A stretch of DNA of 64,000 nt from Astrothelium macrocarpum (Eukaryota > Ascomycota > Dothideomycetes > Trypetheliales > Trypetheliaceae). Shown here piece by piece: positions 11,932 through 22,704 of the stretch. The notes beneath the pieces are model-generated. The model did not search any database. It saw only the letters and a list, made by a program, of their open reading frames with translations, and was not told the DNA's origin. The position numbers and the translations under genes are program-made. The stretch covers positions 434,001 through 498,000 of the forward strand of contig JAGEMR010000006.1 of the NCBI GenBank assembly GCA_021030915.1, given 5' to 3'. How positions within the stretch are numbered: position 1 is the stretch's first letter; every line of letters starts with the position of its first letter.

Positions 11932-13383
11932 ATTTCTATTGGACCCAAAACCTGCGTAAGCCAAGTGGCGTGCACATTTTCGTTGTGCAGGATGTCGATC
12001 TGGCATTCGATAAAGAGCCACCGGCACAGATAAGGGTTCTTAATGGTTTTTTGCGTCATGGATTTAGCAGCAATCAAGGGACTGCATGGCAGCACCGCTA
12101 GTCCAGACGAAGATATTCTCCGTGAGGACCTCGGCCATGAGCAACCATTGAGATTAGGGCAAACGTTTCCCAAGTATATTTCTGTGATGATAGAATAATG
12201 TTATACGGGTTCAGCGTAGTTAGATCGTGAAGTAGAAGATTTTAAGGTAGAAACTTTCTTACTTGAGATTAGCTGGTGCAATTGGCGCTTGGCTTTAGGT
12301 ACTTTGGGAGGCATCTACCTAATTTAGCGCAATGATGACTAATATCACAATGTGATCAAACACTTCACTGTCCGTAGAGTCCTTCGTCTTCTCCATTAAC
12401 CTTGGCCTGCGTGTGGGTTCAAACCACTTTGAATTCGATTTGGACATGGAACGCAACAGGTTTAGCATCGATTCGGTCCTCACCAGATTTTGAGACCGAT
12501 GAACGTGGCCACGCTTGGAGATGCGTAGGTCAGCCTTGATGTCGGATCCGACACCTCTGCATTAGCATGCATTTGTGCCTCGTCCCATTGTCTCCAGTGA
12601 GCGAGCCTTGGAATATCCTCGCAATCTTACGTAAGAAAAATCTAAAGAAGGTATGAGTTCTATTGGGCAATTCCTATTTGTGTTATGTCGTTACCCTCGA
12701 TCCTGTGCTTTGAATTCTTTGATAAGATTCAGCTTTGAGACGGCATTAATTGAACGTTTCACTCTGTCCGCTCTATCAGGCAGGCAAGAAGCAACAATGG
12801 TACTCATCAAAAATCAACACTGATTCTCGACTATTGGAATGGAGGCATCTGTCGAATACCATAGTGTCGGAAATTACATTTCGCCCGGCCGACGACACCT
12901 CCGCGGCTGCCAAACTTATCCGCGCATACGGCATCCGCGCCTCCGAGATCACGCCAGGCTGAGGCGAAGATGGCAAGGAATGGTCCTGGAAATTGCCTGA
13001 AGATAAGTATTTTTGGTTTCAACATTTACGTTGATATTGTCACGACAAAAACCGAGATGGCTTATGGGAATTTATGGATGGTATACAACATGGCTTTCTT
13101 TTGACCTAAGCTACTGTCGATAGATTAGCCTCCTTATCTGGTAGATCAATTAATTCACCCTCCTCACCATGCGAATCAGCCTCGCCTCCATGTAATATGA
13201 TCAGCCTCGCCATGACGCAGAAACGCCATGTCATCATGAGATTTAGCCTTGCTATCCCGTATGAAGTCACTTTGCTGCTGCCGACAACGACATTTACCCC
13301 CGCTAGCCTTGCTCTTTAGTATTCATTCCTTAGTTTCTGGTCAATTCTGATATATAGACGTCGGACCTATTACACACGCTCTA
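11932..13383. other. Intergenic region, divergent promoter side
   Basis: This 1.45-kb gap lies between an MFS gene (-) and the broken G-alpha-like gene (+). The short frames lack domains. Around 13120-13320 a loose, degenerate motif resembling ATCAGCCTCGCC recurs four or five times at irregular spacing. It is too weak to call a repeat family. Confidence 0.4.
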
Positions 13384-15356
13384 ATGGATCCGTCGTCAGT
13401 TCTAGGCATTCTGAGTTCAGTAATTTCAATCGCAGGTGTTGTCACAAGCAGCATCAAAAGGCTGAATAGCCTGAAAATAAAGTATAGAGAGGTACCGCTG
13501 GTAGTTTCTACCTTAATTGGTCAACTTTTTACAACAGAGGCTGCACTTACACAAATTTCGGCTTGGGCTGAAGAGTTTTCCAGTTTTCAATCTACCACAG
13601 CGCATCTACGCTACGCAGAGCTCGCTTCACAGATCGGCAATGCCTTGGATAGTTTTGGACCCCTGATCCTCTCACTACAACATCGCTTGAACCAATTTGA
13701 CGAAAGTGGCGATCATGAAAGTCAGATGAGCTTCAGAACAAAGGTGTCATTCCTTTGGAACGAAAGTAACTTGACCGACTGGCTTATGTTGCTCGACCGC
13801 CAAGTGAATGCGCTTACGCTTCTGCTTCAAGCGATACAATGGTACAAACCAGGTCATACATACGTTGTTCAACATTAATTAATTCGTTTTCACAGTAAAA
13901 CATCTATAGAGCAGACCAAACTTCTGTTAGAAGAAGAAAGTCAGACCGTTTTACGTCTTGCAAAAGACTGCAGTACATCGATCGCTGGCATTCCCAGCGT
14001 TGACAACTTGTCTACCCGGGATAGTATGAGTGTCTTGTCTGAAGATACAGCGACTCTTGGTAAAGCCTTTGAATTCGACACGCTAGTTATCGCTTCGAAG
14101 GCATATCAAGCAGCGCATAGATCTTATCCAATGCAATTCGTCAGAAATCGTGGAACACAGAAACAGTCTCTTGATGTATTGGCGAAAGGCAAAAATCCAG
14201 TGCGAACCTCGGAGGAACCTAACACTGAAACAAACAGTCCCAAGAAAACGGAGTTTCCTCTGGAGTCAACCCCTCAAAACATAAGTTCGAAAGACTTGGA
14301 TGGCCCCCAAGACCCCGTTTATGCTAAACGAAGTGGTGGGATTTCTTTAAACAAACGTCTCCTCCGACCCATGTTCTTCACGTTTATCAAGCATGAAGCA
14401 GATCGTCCAAGACGTATAGTGGATCATTTAGGGATTTTAATTACTCGAGATATATCAGTGTCTCGCAATATCTTGACACGAAGCATGCTAGCTCCAGGGG
14501 AAGGCTCATCCGAAAAAAGGTTAACACCCGCTGAAAACCTTGATTCTCGGAAAGTTCTTCTTGCAGGATCATTTAATAGTGGAAACGGCGATTTACAATC
14601 ACGTCGGCAATTTACAATCACGTCGTCACTGTGGAAAGGTACCGGCTATAGTGCCAATATTGAGTTTGAAAAAGCCTTGTGGACCAGATAGAACACTTAT
14701 GAATCACCTCACCTCAATAGTGGAAAGTCAACATTGTTGACTTGTTTACTTGCTGCGCATAGCCATAGATACACGCCACAGGATTTGATGGGTTTCCGGG
14801 AAGCGATTCTATCTAACGTTGTAGAAGGTACGCAATCGTTACTAATGGTTATGAGGTATCTGGACATTTCCTTTGACAGTTCTGCGCAACGTTATGCAGC
14901 AACTGTGACCAATGTTTTGCACACACAGACGAAATCCCACAAAATTTGCAACTCGCTATTGAAGGTTTATGGGCGGATGGAGGCGTACAGGAAGCCTATA
15001 GGCGAAGAAGAGTTTACCACCTAGATGACAACATTGAGTATTACGTCGAGAATATCAGGCGATTAATTGCAAATAGTGTTCAAGATACCGACTTGATTGT
15101 CATTTTTACAAAACCTGACATGATGACACAGTCATTAGATCAGAACACGAATTTGGACTCCTATTGGATATCTCTGAAAGGGTATCTGGAAAGTAAATTT
15201 CTCAGTCTCATTGATCAAGAAAAGAAACGAGCGCGCACGAAGCTTTTATGCTTTAATCTTACGGACCCGAAATTTCCGGCTGCCCGCGGTCTTTCCCAGC
15301 TGCTTCCAAAGAATCGCTTGTCAGATGAATTGCTACAAGAGAACAGGGAGCACTAG
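13384..15356 (+). pseudogene. Broken gene: Fungal_N (NLR-type N-terminal) domain joined to a G-alpha-like GTPase
   Basis: Exon 1 (13384-13841) and a 54-bp intron lead into an open frame from 13896. The first 150 residues (MDPSSVLGILSSVISIAGVV...) match the N-terminal helical domain of fungal NLR-type and related proteins. A G-alpha part follows: KVLLAGSFNSG, then after an insertion NSGKSTLLTCLLAAHSHRY, helical-domain sequence LQLAIEGLWADGGVQEAYRR and LDDNIEYYVENIRRL, then IVIFTKPDMM in place of NKxD. Three lesions are visible: a 141-bp insertion in the P-loop codons with an in-frame TAG (14689-14691), an apparent +2 slip in a CA run (about 14919-14928), and absence of the switch I/II segment between the helical domain and the NKxD site. 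It is probably non-functional. Confidence 0.75.
14575..14726. repeat. 11-bp direct repeat flanking an insertion in the G-alpha P-loop
   Basis: AATAGTGGAAA occurs at 14575-14585 and again at 14716-14726, exactly 141 bp apart and in the same codon phase. Deleting one copy plus the intervening DNA rejoins FNSG to KSTLL and gives a GxxxxGKS Walker A motif. The inserted DNA contains a near-tandem 16-bp repeat (ATTTACAATCACGTCG, twice) and a stop codon. The pattern fits a small insertion with target duplication or a repair-generated duplication. Confidence 0.75.
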
Positions 15357-15767
15357 AAGGAGTTGGTAGATACAAGGATAAGTCTGACATGTGCCGTCAT
15401 CTAGTTGGACTAGGTGATTAGTGTCTCGCTTGACAGACATGGGCCGAGCCGGCAGCGAATCCTCCTCTCCATCTTCTCGGCCTGTTGATGATTCTGACAT
15501 ACGCCGAGTGGGGCGTGCCGGTGGGGTCCAAATGAGGCGGCTTGCACCTGGTCCTCGGGAAACTTTATCGTACGGGAAAGGTGATCCTTCATGTGTTAGT
15601 AATCTAGAGATTTGTAAGCGCACCAACGTCGCGTGAGCCGTGCGAGTGGATATGCAAAAGGTTATCAAGTCCTTCACGGATTGATTCTTATGAGATCCTC
15701 TGCAAGACTTGGAGCTGTAAATTCTCATCTTATCAAACCCTCGGACTTGTCCCCCACCCTAATCACA
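15357..15767. other. Intergenic region upstream of the oxidoreductase gene
   Basis: This 411-bp gap should contain the oxidoreductase promoter. An open frame continuous with the oxidoreductase extends back to 15633, but homologous sequence begins only at MSGQTETRQW, so the upstream part is treated as leader. Confidence 0.5.
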
Positions 15768-16832
15768 ATGTCTGGCCAAACAGAGACGCGTCAATGGATC
15801 GTCACGAACAAACCCACCAGCGATCCTGTTCTTTCTGGTCCCGAAGCAACGTTCACTCTCAAAACTACAACATTACCCACCCTCAAATCCAATGAAGTTC
15901 TTCTGGAGACCATTTACCTCTCCAATGACCCTGCTCAACGTAGCTGGATTCAAAAGGACATGGATCCTGAACGTCTCTATACCACTCCTGTGGCTGCCGA
16001 TAGTCCCATGCGCAGCCTTGCTATCAGCGAAATCGTCGAAACTGGCAGCTCCTCAAAACTCAAAAAGGGACAGCTTGCCAATGTGGTTGGATCTTGGTCC
16101 GATTACACCGTGCTGCCAGAAGATGAAGTGCAGGTGATTGATACGAGTTCGGGCATCGCGCCGACACATTTTATTGGTGCGTTCGGAGCGCCAGGTTTAA
16201 CTGCATATTACGGCCTAATAGAAATCGTGAGATGTACCAAGGATGACGGGTTGGTGGTGGTCAGCGGAGCCGCAGGCGCGACAGGAAGCATGGCCGTCCA
16301 GATCGCCAAGCACATTGTCGGCGTGAAGCGTGTGGTTGGTATTGCGGGGAATGACGACAAGTGCCAATGGGTTGAAAGCTTGGGTGCAGACGTGTGTATC
16401 AATTACAAAAAGGCAACCTTCGTTGATGACCTCAAGAAGGCTACGGATGGGTTCGTTGATGTCTATTATGATAATGTGGGTGGGGACATCTTGGACTTGA
16501 TGTTAACGCGGATGAAGAGATATGGTAGGATCGCAGCATGCGGTGCCATCTCTAGTTATAACCGCTTCGGCGAATCGGCAAGTATGAGATATTGGTATGA
16601 AATCATCTCAAATCGATTGGAGATCAGAGGCTTCATCATAACGGATGCGGTTCTTAGCGGAAAGACAAAGGATTATGTTCAGGTTCTGATTCAGGCATTG
16701 AAGGAAGGCAAGTTGAGGCTTGATGAAGGAAGCGAAAGCATTGTTGAAACTAAATTCGAGGATATCCCCAAGACATGGACAATGTTGTTTGAGGGTAAGA
16801 ACCAAGGCAAGCTGATCTCGAAATTGGTATGA
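15768..16832 (+). CDS. NAD(P)H-dependent MDR oxidoreductase, alkenal/prostaglandin reductase-like
   Basis: Zinc-independent medium-chain reductase of the leukotriene B4 12-hydroxydehydrogenase/prostaglandin reductase group, which reduces C=C bonds of alpha,beta-unsaturated carbonyls. It is a single exon of 354 residues. The start at 15768 gives the expected opening, with ETIYLSNDPAQRSWI about 45 residues in. VVVSGAAGATGSMAVQIAKH is the nucleotide-binding loop, CINYKKATFVDDLKKATDGFVDVYYDNVGG follows strand order, and RGFIITDAVL and FEGKNQGKLISKL close the catalytic domain. No zinc-ligand cysteine set is seen. The protein is complete; the substrate is unknown. Confidence 0.92.
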   Translation: MSGQTETRQWIVTNKPTSDPVLSGPEATFTLKTTTLPTLKSNEVLLETIYLSNDPAQRSWIQKDMDPERLYTTPVAADSPMRSLAISEIVETGSSSKLKKGQLANVVGSWSDYTVLPEDEVQVIDTSSGIAPTHFIGAFGAPGLTAYYGLIEIVRCTKDDGLVVVSGAAGATGSMAVQIAKHIVGVKRVVGIAGNDDKCQWVESLGADVCINYKKATFVDDLKKATDGFVDVYYDNVGGDILDLMLTRMKRYGRIAACGAISSYNRFGESASMRYWYEIISNRLEIRGFIITDAVLSGKTKDYVQVLIQALKEGKLRLDEGSESIVETKFEDIPKTWTMLFEGKNQGKLISKLV

Positions 16833-16969
16833 AAATATGTCTTGAATGACCTTTGTAACGTTTGACCAAAAGAGGAGATAATCGATCAAGTCGAGAAGAG
16901 ATTCTCGAGAACGAAGAGATATCCGTAGCATTTAGAGTTCAGTCAATTGATTTTCTGTCGCTCAAGAAG

Positions 16970-17099
16970 TGTTAGGGTAGGAACGGACAGGGTCACGTGT
17001 TACCCACCATATTTAGCTTCCACTTCAGATAGCTTCCTTAGCTCATTAGCTTACAACAATGGATTCAGTGGATTGATACACTTCTTTCTTTCCGTAACA
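16970..17099. repeat. Solo-LTR-like dispersed repeat, copy 1
   Basis: This 130-bp element begins TGTTAGGG and ends CCGTAACA, so its ends are the inverted TGTTA/TAACA pair typical of LTRs. It matches the element at 33804-33936; 47 of the first 50 bases agree and the three differences are transitions. It contains the near-palindrome GGGTCACGTGTTACCC. The flanking 5-mers (AGAAG and ACTGG) do not match, so no target duplication survives here. Confidence 0.75.
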
Positions 17100-20000
17100 A
17101 CTGGTAGCAGCGAAGGACTTCAATACTGCTGGTCAGATTTGAGACGGACACAATTGAGAAGGAAAGTTTTTAATTTGAAAATATCATGTAGTGTGACACG
17201 AGAATTCGACGCTATATATGCACGAAGCGGAAACTCGCTCACCTGATTCCTCATATATCCTTGTCTAATTAGTGGGCATGCATACAATATTGCGCTGATC
17301 TCGCTGCCTTTCCACTCATGCATTGCAGACCTAGCGTTGCCCGATACGCTGTAACAAGAAGTTGCAGCTTTGTACTTAGAGAGACACATGCTGGCATAGG
17401 ACAAGCCAGGCTGTGTCCGAATTTGCAACATCAGATCATCCACTTTCACACCTTGAGGATTGTGGGCGATCCAAGTACCAACAATGTTCTTACTCGGGGA
17501 GAAAGGAATTGGAACAAGAGCCTTTCCTATTCTGATTGCCAGTCTCATGAAGAGCAAACGCGTAGAGAGATTGAGTTATAAGCATCTTTTACCACGAAGC
17601 TCCGTGACGCAGGAAGCGATTGTGAAGCCTACGATAATACTGCCGATACTGCTCTGTGTCAGCTGTGAAAACTAGAACATCTGAAGAGGAAGATCGCTCG
17701 ATGTCTGTGTTGCATGAGCTCCGTACATGTATGGCACAGCGGCGATCGCTGTGCGGGAGCCCATCGGCATCCTCAGCCAACTGCTCGACAGCAGACACAC
17801 CGTCCTATGGTGTTTTTCCGGTCTTCTATTAGCCTATAGAAAAGCTAGATTGGTGAGAGATGCCCTACTGAAACGACTTTGAAGAGAGCATTGGCTTGAA
17901 ACTACCTTTTAATGTGAGGAAAAGGAAAGTAGAAAGGTAAGACTGGAGGTTCAGCCGGGTCGCTTGAGCCGCCGGTATCCGGTTCAAGATACAAGGCACG
18001 CTGAAGCGGTGTAGATTTTTTCATGGTTCTACGCCAGTGCCTGTGAACGCGTTGTGTTAAAAGAACATACTGAAGAGCGAACCCAGCATGCAATGAAGAT
18101 TGACCTGCTGACAATGTTCGTATTGAAGCAAGTAAGATATTCTCCTTGTAGCTTTGGTACCCTGAAAAAACGATTGACCGACTTAGCCATTTCAGATGAC
18201 GCTTAAGTTGGTAAAATGGGAAAACTTATTAATAGTGTGAGACGATTCATGATTGGACCCATAAGTTCCACGGAGTTGGTGCACTTTTTACCCAGAGCAT
18301 AGATGAATTGAAAGGGACGCAACCCATAGCAACGTCGCCATGGCGGAAGACGCAGCTCTCGTAAACACTAGTCGCAGGCCAGGAAATGCAAAGCTTGATC
18401 GACATACAGAAATAAATGTGGCCGACCAGGGGTCTAAATGGGATGGCACATGGACCCCCACAAGGCGGCGCCGATGGAGAAGCCGCAAATGTGGGCATGT
18501 CCATGGGGTTGACCGGTGGCACTACCAGCTGAGGGACCGCGTCCGTTCGATGTGCATCCCTCCACTTCGGCGTTGGTGCCCGTATAAGACCCGCCCAAGA
18601 CATCATCAACAATCTCAGCGACTGCAAGCAGTGCGCATCCACAGCGCCAACGCTGCCGACTGGATCCCTCGCGTCAAAAATATGCGACAAACCACGACAG
18701 GCGGAATGCAGCTGACCCAGTACATGCATCTGGGCTGCAGCCATGGCAAGCACCTGGGGGACGGCCAGCAAAGACAAGCCATCTGAGACCTGCAGTTCGC
18801 AATGATGGCAACCACGACGATTCCTCCGGCAAAAGTGGAGTCCAATGCCAGGCGGGAAGCATCAATTCAGACAGCGGCAGGTTCGTGCCGTCGGGGAGAC
18901 AGGCTTCGGCGCTCTCCGCCGGTCGAATGTGTAGTGTCCCAGGACTTGCAACCCGGCCAGCTGACGGGAGTGAGCTCTTATGCGGCTTAAACTGGGGGAA
19001 CACTAGTGGCCCTGCCAGGCGCAGTGCTGCCTGTCCCTCAAGCAGGAACTCGACTGTCGTGGCTCTCCAGGCCTCGAACCCCTGAAATTGAACAATTCTG
19101 CTGCCGCATACTTTATTCCCATTGGCGGTATGCTGGAATTGCTTGGGATGCTGTGAAGGCTCGGACGCCTTTTCGTAACATACTTCGCTGAGTTGTACCC
19201 GCACGGCGCTCTTCACTGCGATCAGGGGTAAGCCGCAACGGGGCAAGGTACGTTACATGTCGAGCTTGCAGAGCGGCGAAATGATTGATCGTCCGATGAT
19301 TCGCCAAGGGGCAGTACGTACATGTAATCCCACCTTGCTTACTCATCTGACTGCCCGACAACTGTGTCACGGCCCCCGCCCTTCCACCACTTCCACTACC
19401 TCCACCAACGTGGATCTGATCGTGGCCGCAGGCAAAGGTCCCAACCCGGTCGGCCGTCCCGGCTCACCCAGCGCCTGCAGCCTAGAAAACGTGCCCGTTC
19501 TGATGCGATTGCGGAAGCGGCGCCTTCGATCCTGCCGCCCGCCCAGCCAGCATTCTGCTCCTCACGCGGCACGGGGAAAAGCAGTCGCTCCTGAGCTACC
19601 CAACGGGTACGTGGGCTGCATGGCATATTTCGACGTGTCGGAATGCGTTAGCAATGGCAATGCCTTCTGCCTGGAGACACAGTCCGTGGGTCTCGTCAGG
19701 GCGCCGTGACTGCCAGCAATCTGTGAGCTGTCTTGCGCTGCCTTGTTGCCTGTGCCGGCTCGCGCACAACTTCCGCACCCACCCCGACTCAGGTCTGGTC
19801 GTGAATTTCTCTGGCTACTGCTGGCTCCATCCTGGACCCCAGCGCGCCGTTCTGTGCCGTCCCATCTCCACAATGGGACTCGCTTGGCGTGGCTGTTGAA
19901 TCGAAGGCGGCTTGCCGAGTCCGTAGTCTTCCTCCCAATTACCCCCCCACCCTGATGGCCACCATGATCCAAAGCATCCCCGTTGTTAGCCCCTGCTCCG

Positions 20001-21948
20001 TGTTCGATATGCACGATGCAGATCAATGTTGTCATGGCCGGCCCATAGATAGACCTGTCTTTTAGATGAGCTGTCCGATTGCTGATTGTAGCCTAGGATT
20101 GGCCAACTCAGTTGAATTCTCACCATGTTTCAGTTCAGGGCTTTTGTCCAGGAAAGTCAGTGCACGTGACAGTCACCAGCGATGGCACGATTGTCAATTT
20201 TGCAGTCAGAAGTAAGTACCTCATTTCCTGCTGAGATGTGTACGCCATAAACGAGGCATCATCTCGCTAATGTCAACATTTTGAAGACCGCTGCTAGGGC
20301 ACAGTCGATGTCAGTCAAATTCCCGCGCCCAATTGGAAGCCAAAACCAGTCGCTCAGAGTTCCGTCGTGCCCATATCAGCTTACACAGGCATGTGTTCAG
20401 GACGAAGATCTACAATCTTCACGGCACGACATTCGTGGTACGTGCCAAATTCAAGGAAGGGTCTAGTGTTCCCGCTTGCCCACCCCATCCCGGATCTCGA
20501 GTCAGCTCGGTCGTTAATTCCACGTCACTCGACCACACCCGCATGCCGTTGAATAAAGTTGATCGATTGGCAGAGATTCATGCCTCATAGGGCGGCGGCC
20601 GTGAGGCCCGAGCGCCCGAAACCACGTGCGAAGTCGAACTGCGGAGGCACATACTTGCAACGCGATGCAAAATGTGGCATTACTAGCGAGCGTGCAGGGC
20701 CCTAGTCGCGTGCCGTGCCATCCACAAAAGACGACAATAGGCGGCTCTGAAACGACAACCCGTCCACAAGCTTTGCGATTCCTTTTTCATAAATAGTCCC
20801 GGCCTATAAGCAACTCCAGATAGCTACGCTAGGCGGTCGGCTGGATGAGCCAGGCATCCCAGCATGAGTGTGCCTTGCGGCTATTACACCAATCCATGTT
20901 GCCGCAAAGCCCGCATCGCTTGCTCGCTGGGTCGCTCCCTCTGGTCGTTGATTTCTAGGGGGCGCTCTGAGCTTGGACGTCACCGGCGACCCGAACCTAA
21001 CTCATATTTCCTATTTGAGTTCCAGGTCTGACTACCCACGTTACAATCCGGCGTGAGGCCACCCTAGGCCCTTGCTGCCGCATCCGCCAGACAGATCTAC
21101 TCTTTGCAAACCTTGCCTTCGTCTGGGGTCGGCCCCGGGCCCGGTCGTATCAACAGATGGGTGCGAGGAATAGTGCGCTGGCCCCCGACTTTTCCATCCC
21201 CCATCCGTTTCCTCAAACCTACACGGCCGTAGGCAATGCCCCCGATGTATCATTGGTTGCACCTACCTTGCCATGGTTTCGATCGTGCATGCAGGTTATC
21301 TTGACGGCACAACAGGGGACTATAGACGCTGAATCTCCGATGGTTAACGACCGTATTCATGGAATCCTGTCCCGTTCATGAGATACTAAATCCGGTTCCC
21401 TACCGTCAGATATTTCTCCGTCTCAGGCACTGTTATCGTCGGCCCTCTTATCCTCTGCATCTATTCTCTGCATTGCTCTACTTCACATATCGTCACCCAA
21501 GATTGTCGCTCTGACCTTTGTCTTCTGCACGTACGTGACAGTGCCTGAGCCTATTTCCCATCAACTCGTCTTGGCCCATCCAGCCGATTTTGGGCCGATT
21601 ACAGGCTGAATACCGCATGAACTCTTTTCCGTTTTAGAGCTGCTCACTGTTGTGTCACCCTTCGCTTTTCAACCACCTGAAGGTGTACGGCGACCTTCGA
21701 CCATACTGCTCTGAATCATCGCAGTCTCTTGATAGCCGCTGATCGAGCAGAGTTGTTCTTTGTCGCACTGTCAGATGTCTACCCGTCAAACATCTTATCA
21801 GGTTCTATACCCCAGCCAGTCCAAGTAAACGGGGAAATTGTACTCTGACCGCGATTGAACGTTTCTGAACAATCTCTTGTGAAATCAGGCATAACCAATC
21901 GTTCCTTCCGAAGAAAACCACCATCTTGTGATACCCGAATCTATCAAT
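17100..21948. other. Long gene-poor region, GC-rich from about 18.2 kb
   Basis: This is 4.8 kb without a supported gene. A minus-strand frame at 17120-17557 (145 codons, no recognised domain) is the only long one near the LTR. From about 18.2 to 21.8 kb the base composition is GC-rich and frames overlap on all strands, as expected of GC-rich non-coding DNA. No repeat family, RNA gene or transposase remnant was recognised. The last 1-2 kb may be promoter and leader of the gene at 21949. Confidence 0.4.
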
Positions 21949-22704
21949 ATGTCACGTGCGAGCATGACCGGAGGACCTGCCCATCATTCTGGCCGCAGCA
22001 CGGCGCGTGCTACCTCCCAATCGATGATGTATGGACAAACTCGTTCGCTCCATGCGCTGCCACATACAACCAAAGGCCCAGCTCTGAATACTGATGAATG
22101 CTCTGTTTACGTCAACGCACATTCTTCCCATGATGATGAATCTCTGGACAGACCTCTTCTCCTCGATACTCGGACTTACGACAACACATCGAACCAACTC
22201 GATGCAGACTTCACTAATGCTCGTGATGAGACGGATCAAGTGGCTGATGTCGCCTGGTCGTTGTCTCGAGGCCAAACTTCTTCCATATCAGAGGATACAC
22301 CTGCGGGTATAATGTACCAAGGGGTTGGCTCCCAATTCAACTCTTCCCAAACAGCTAACGTCGAAGAAGTGATGCGTGTCCGGAACCAACGTCAGCCGCA
22401 AACAGTGGATGCGGCTGAATTCATGGAAAGCTACCGCCCCTTTGGTGAGTCGCATTGATTTTACCTGCAGACATCAATCCAACTGACCATGGGAATAGCG
22501 AATCCCCATAGCCCTTACACGGCTTATCGGCCCAGCACTGAGCAACTTGCCTCAGGTCAGAACCTCGACCCCAGCCAGTTTAAACAACCTCGTCTTCAAC
22601 TGGCGGACCCGTTGGACGGGTTTTATTCAGCCGGCGACGTTGCTCAAGCTCAACAGCATAGCCAACATGCAGCTCGCCATAACGGCGCCCGCAGGTCAGC
22701 TTGA
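21949..22704 (+). CDS. Unrecognised low-complexity protein
   Basis: Exons 21949-22444 and 22499-22704 join across a 54-bp intron (GTGAGT donor, AATAG acceptor, AACTGACC branch) to 233 residues. The protein is polar, rich in Ser, Thr, Gln and Asn, and probably mostly disordered. It ends with a histidine/glutamine-rich segment (AQAQQHSQHAARHNGARR). No signal peptide, membrane segment or domain was recognised. The ATG at 21949 (MSRASMTGG) is the first ATG in frame. The long upstream gap resembles that of regulatory genes, but function cannot be inferred. Confidence 0.55.

Noticed and set aside
12410..12435. GGGTTCAAACCAC, resembling a tRNA B-box and T-stem
   Set aside because: No acceptor complement and no A-box at the expected distance.
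17120..17557. 145-codon minus-strand frame next to the LTR
   Set aside because: The composition is plausible, but there is no domain, splice partner or promoter evidence. It is kept only as a note in the gene-poor region.
18247..20035. Several open frames of 140-190 codons
   Set aside because: They overlap each other on both strands in GC-rich DNA, lack domains and show no consistent intron signals.
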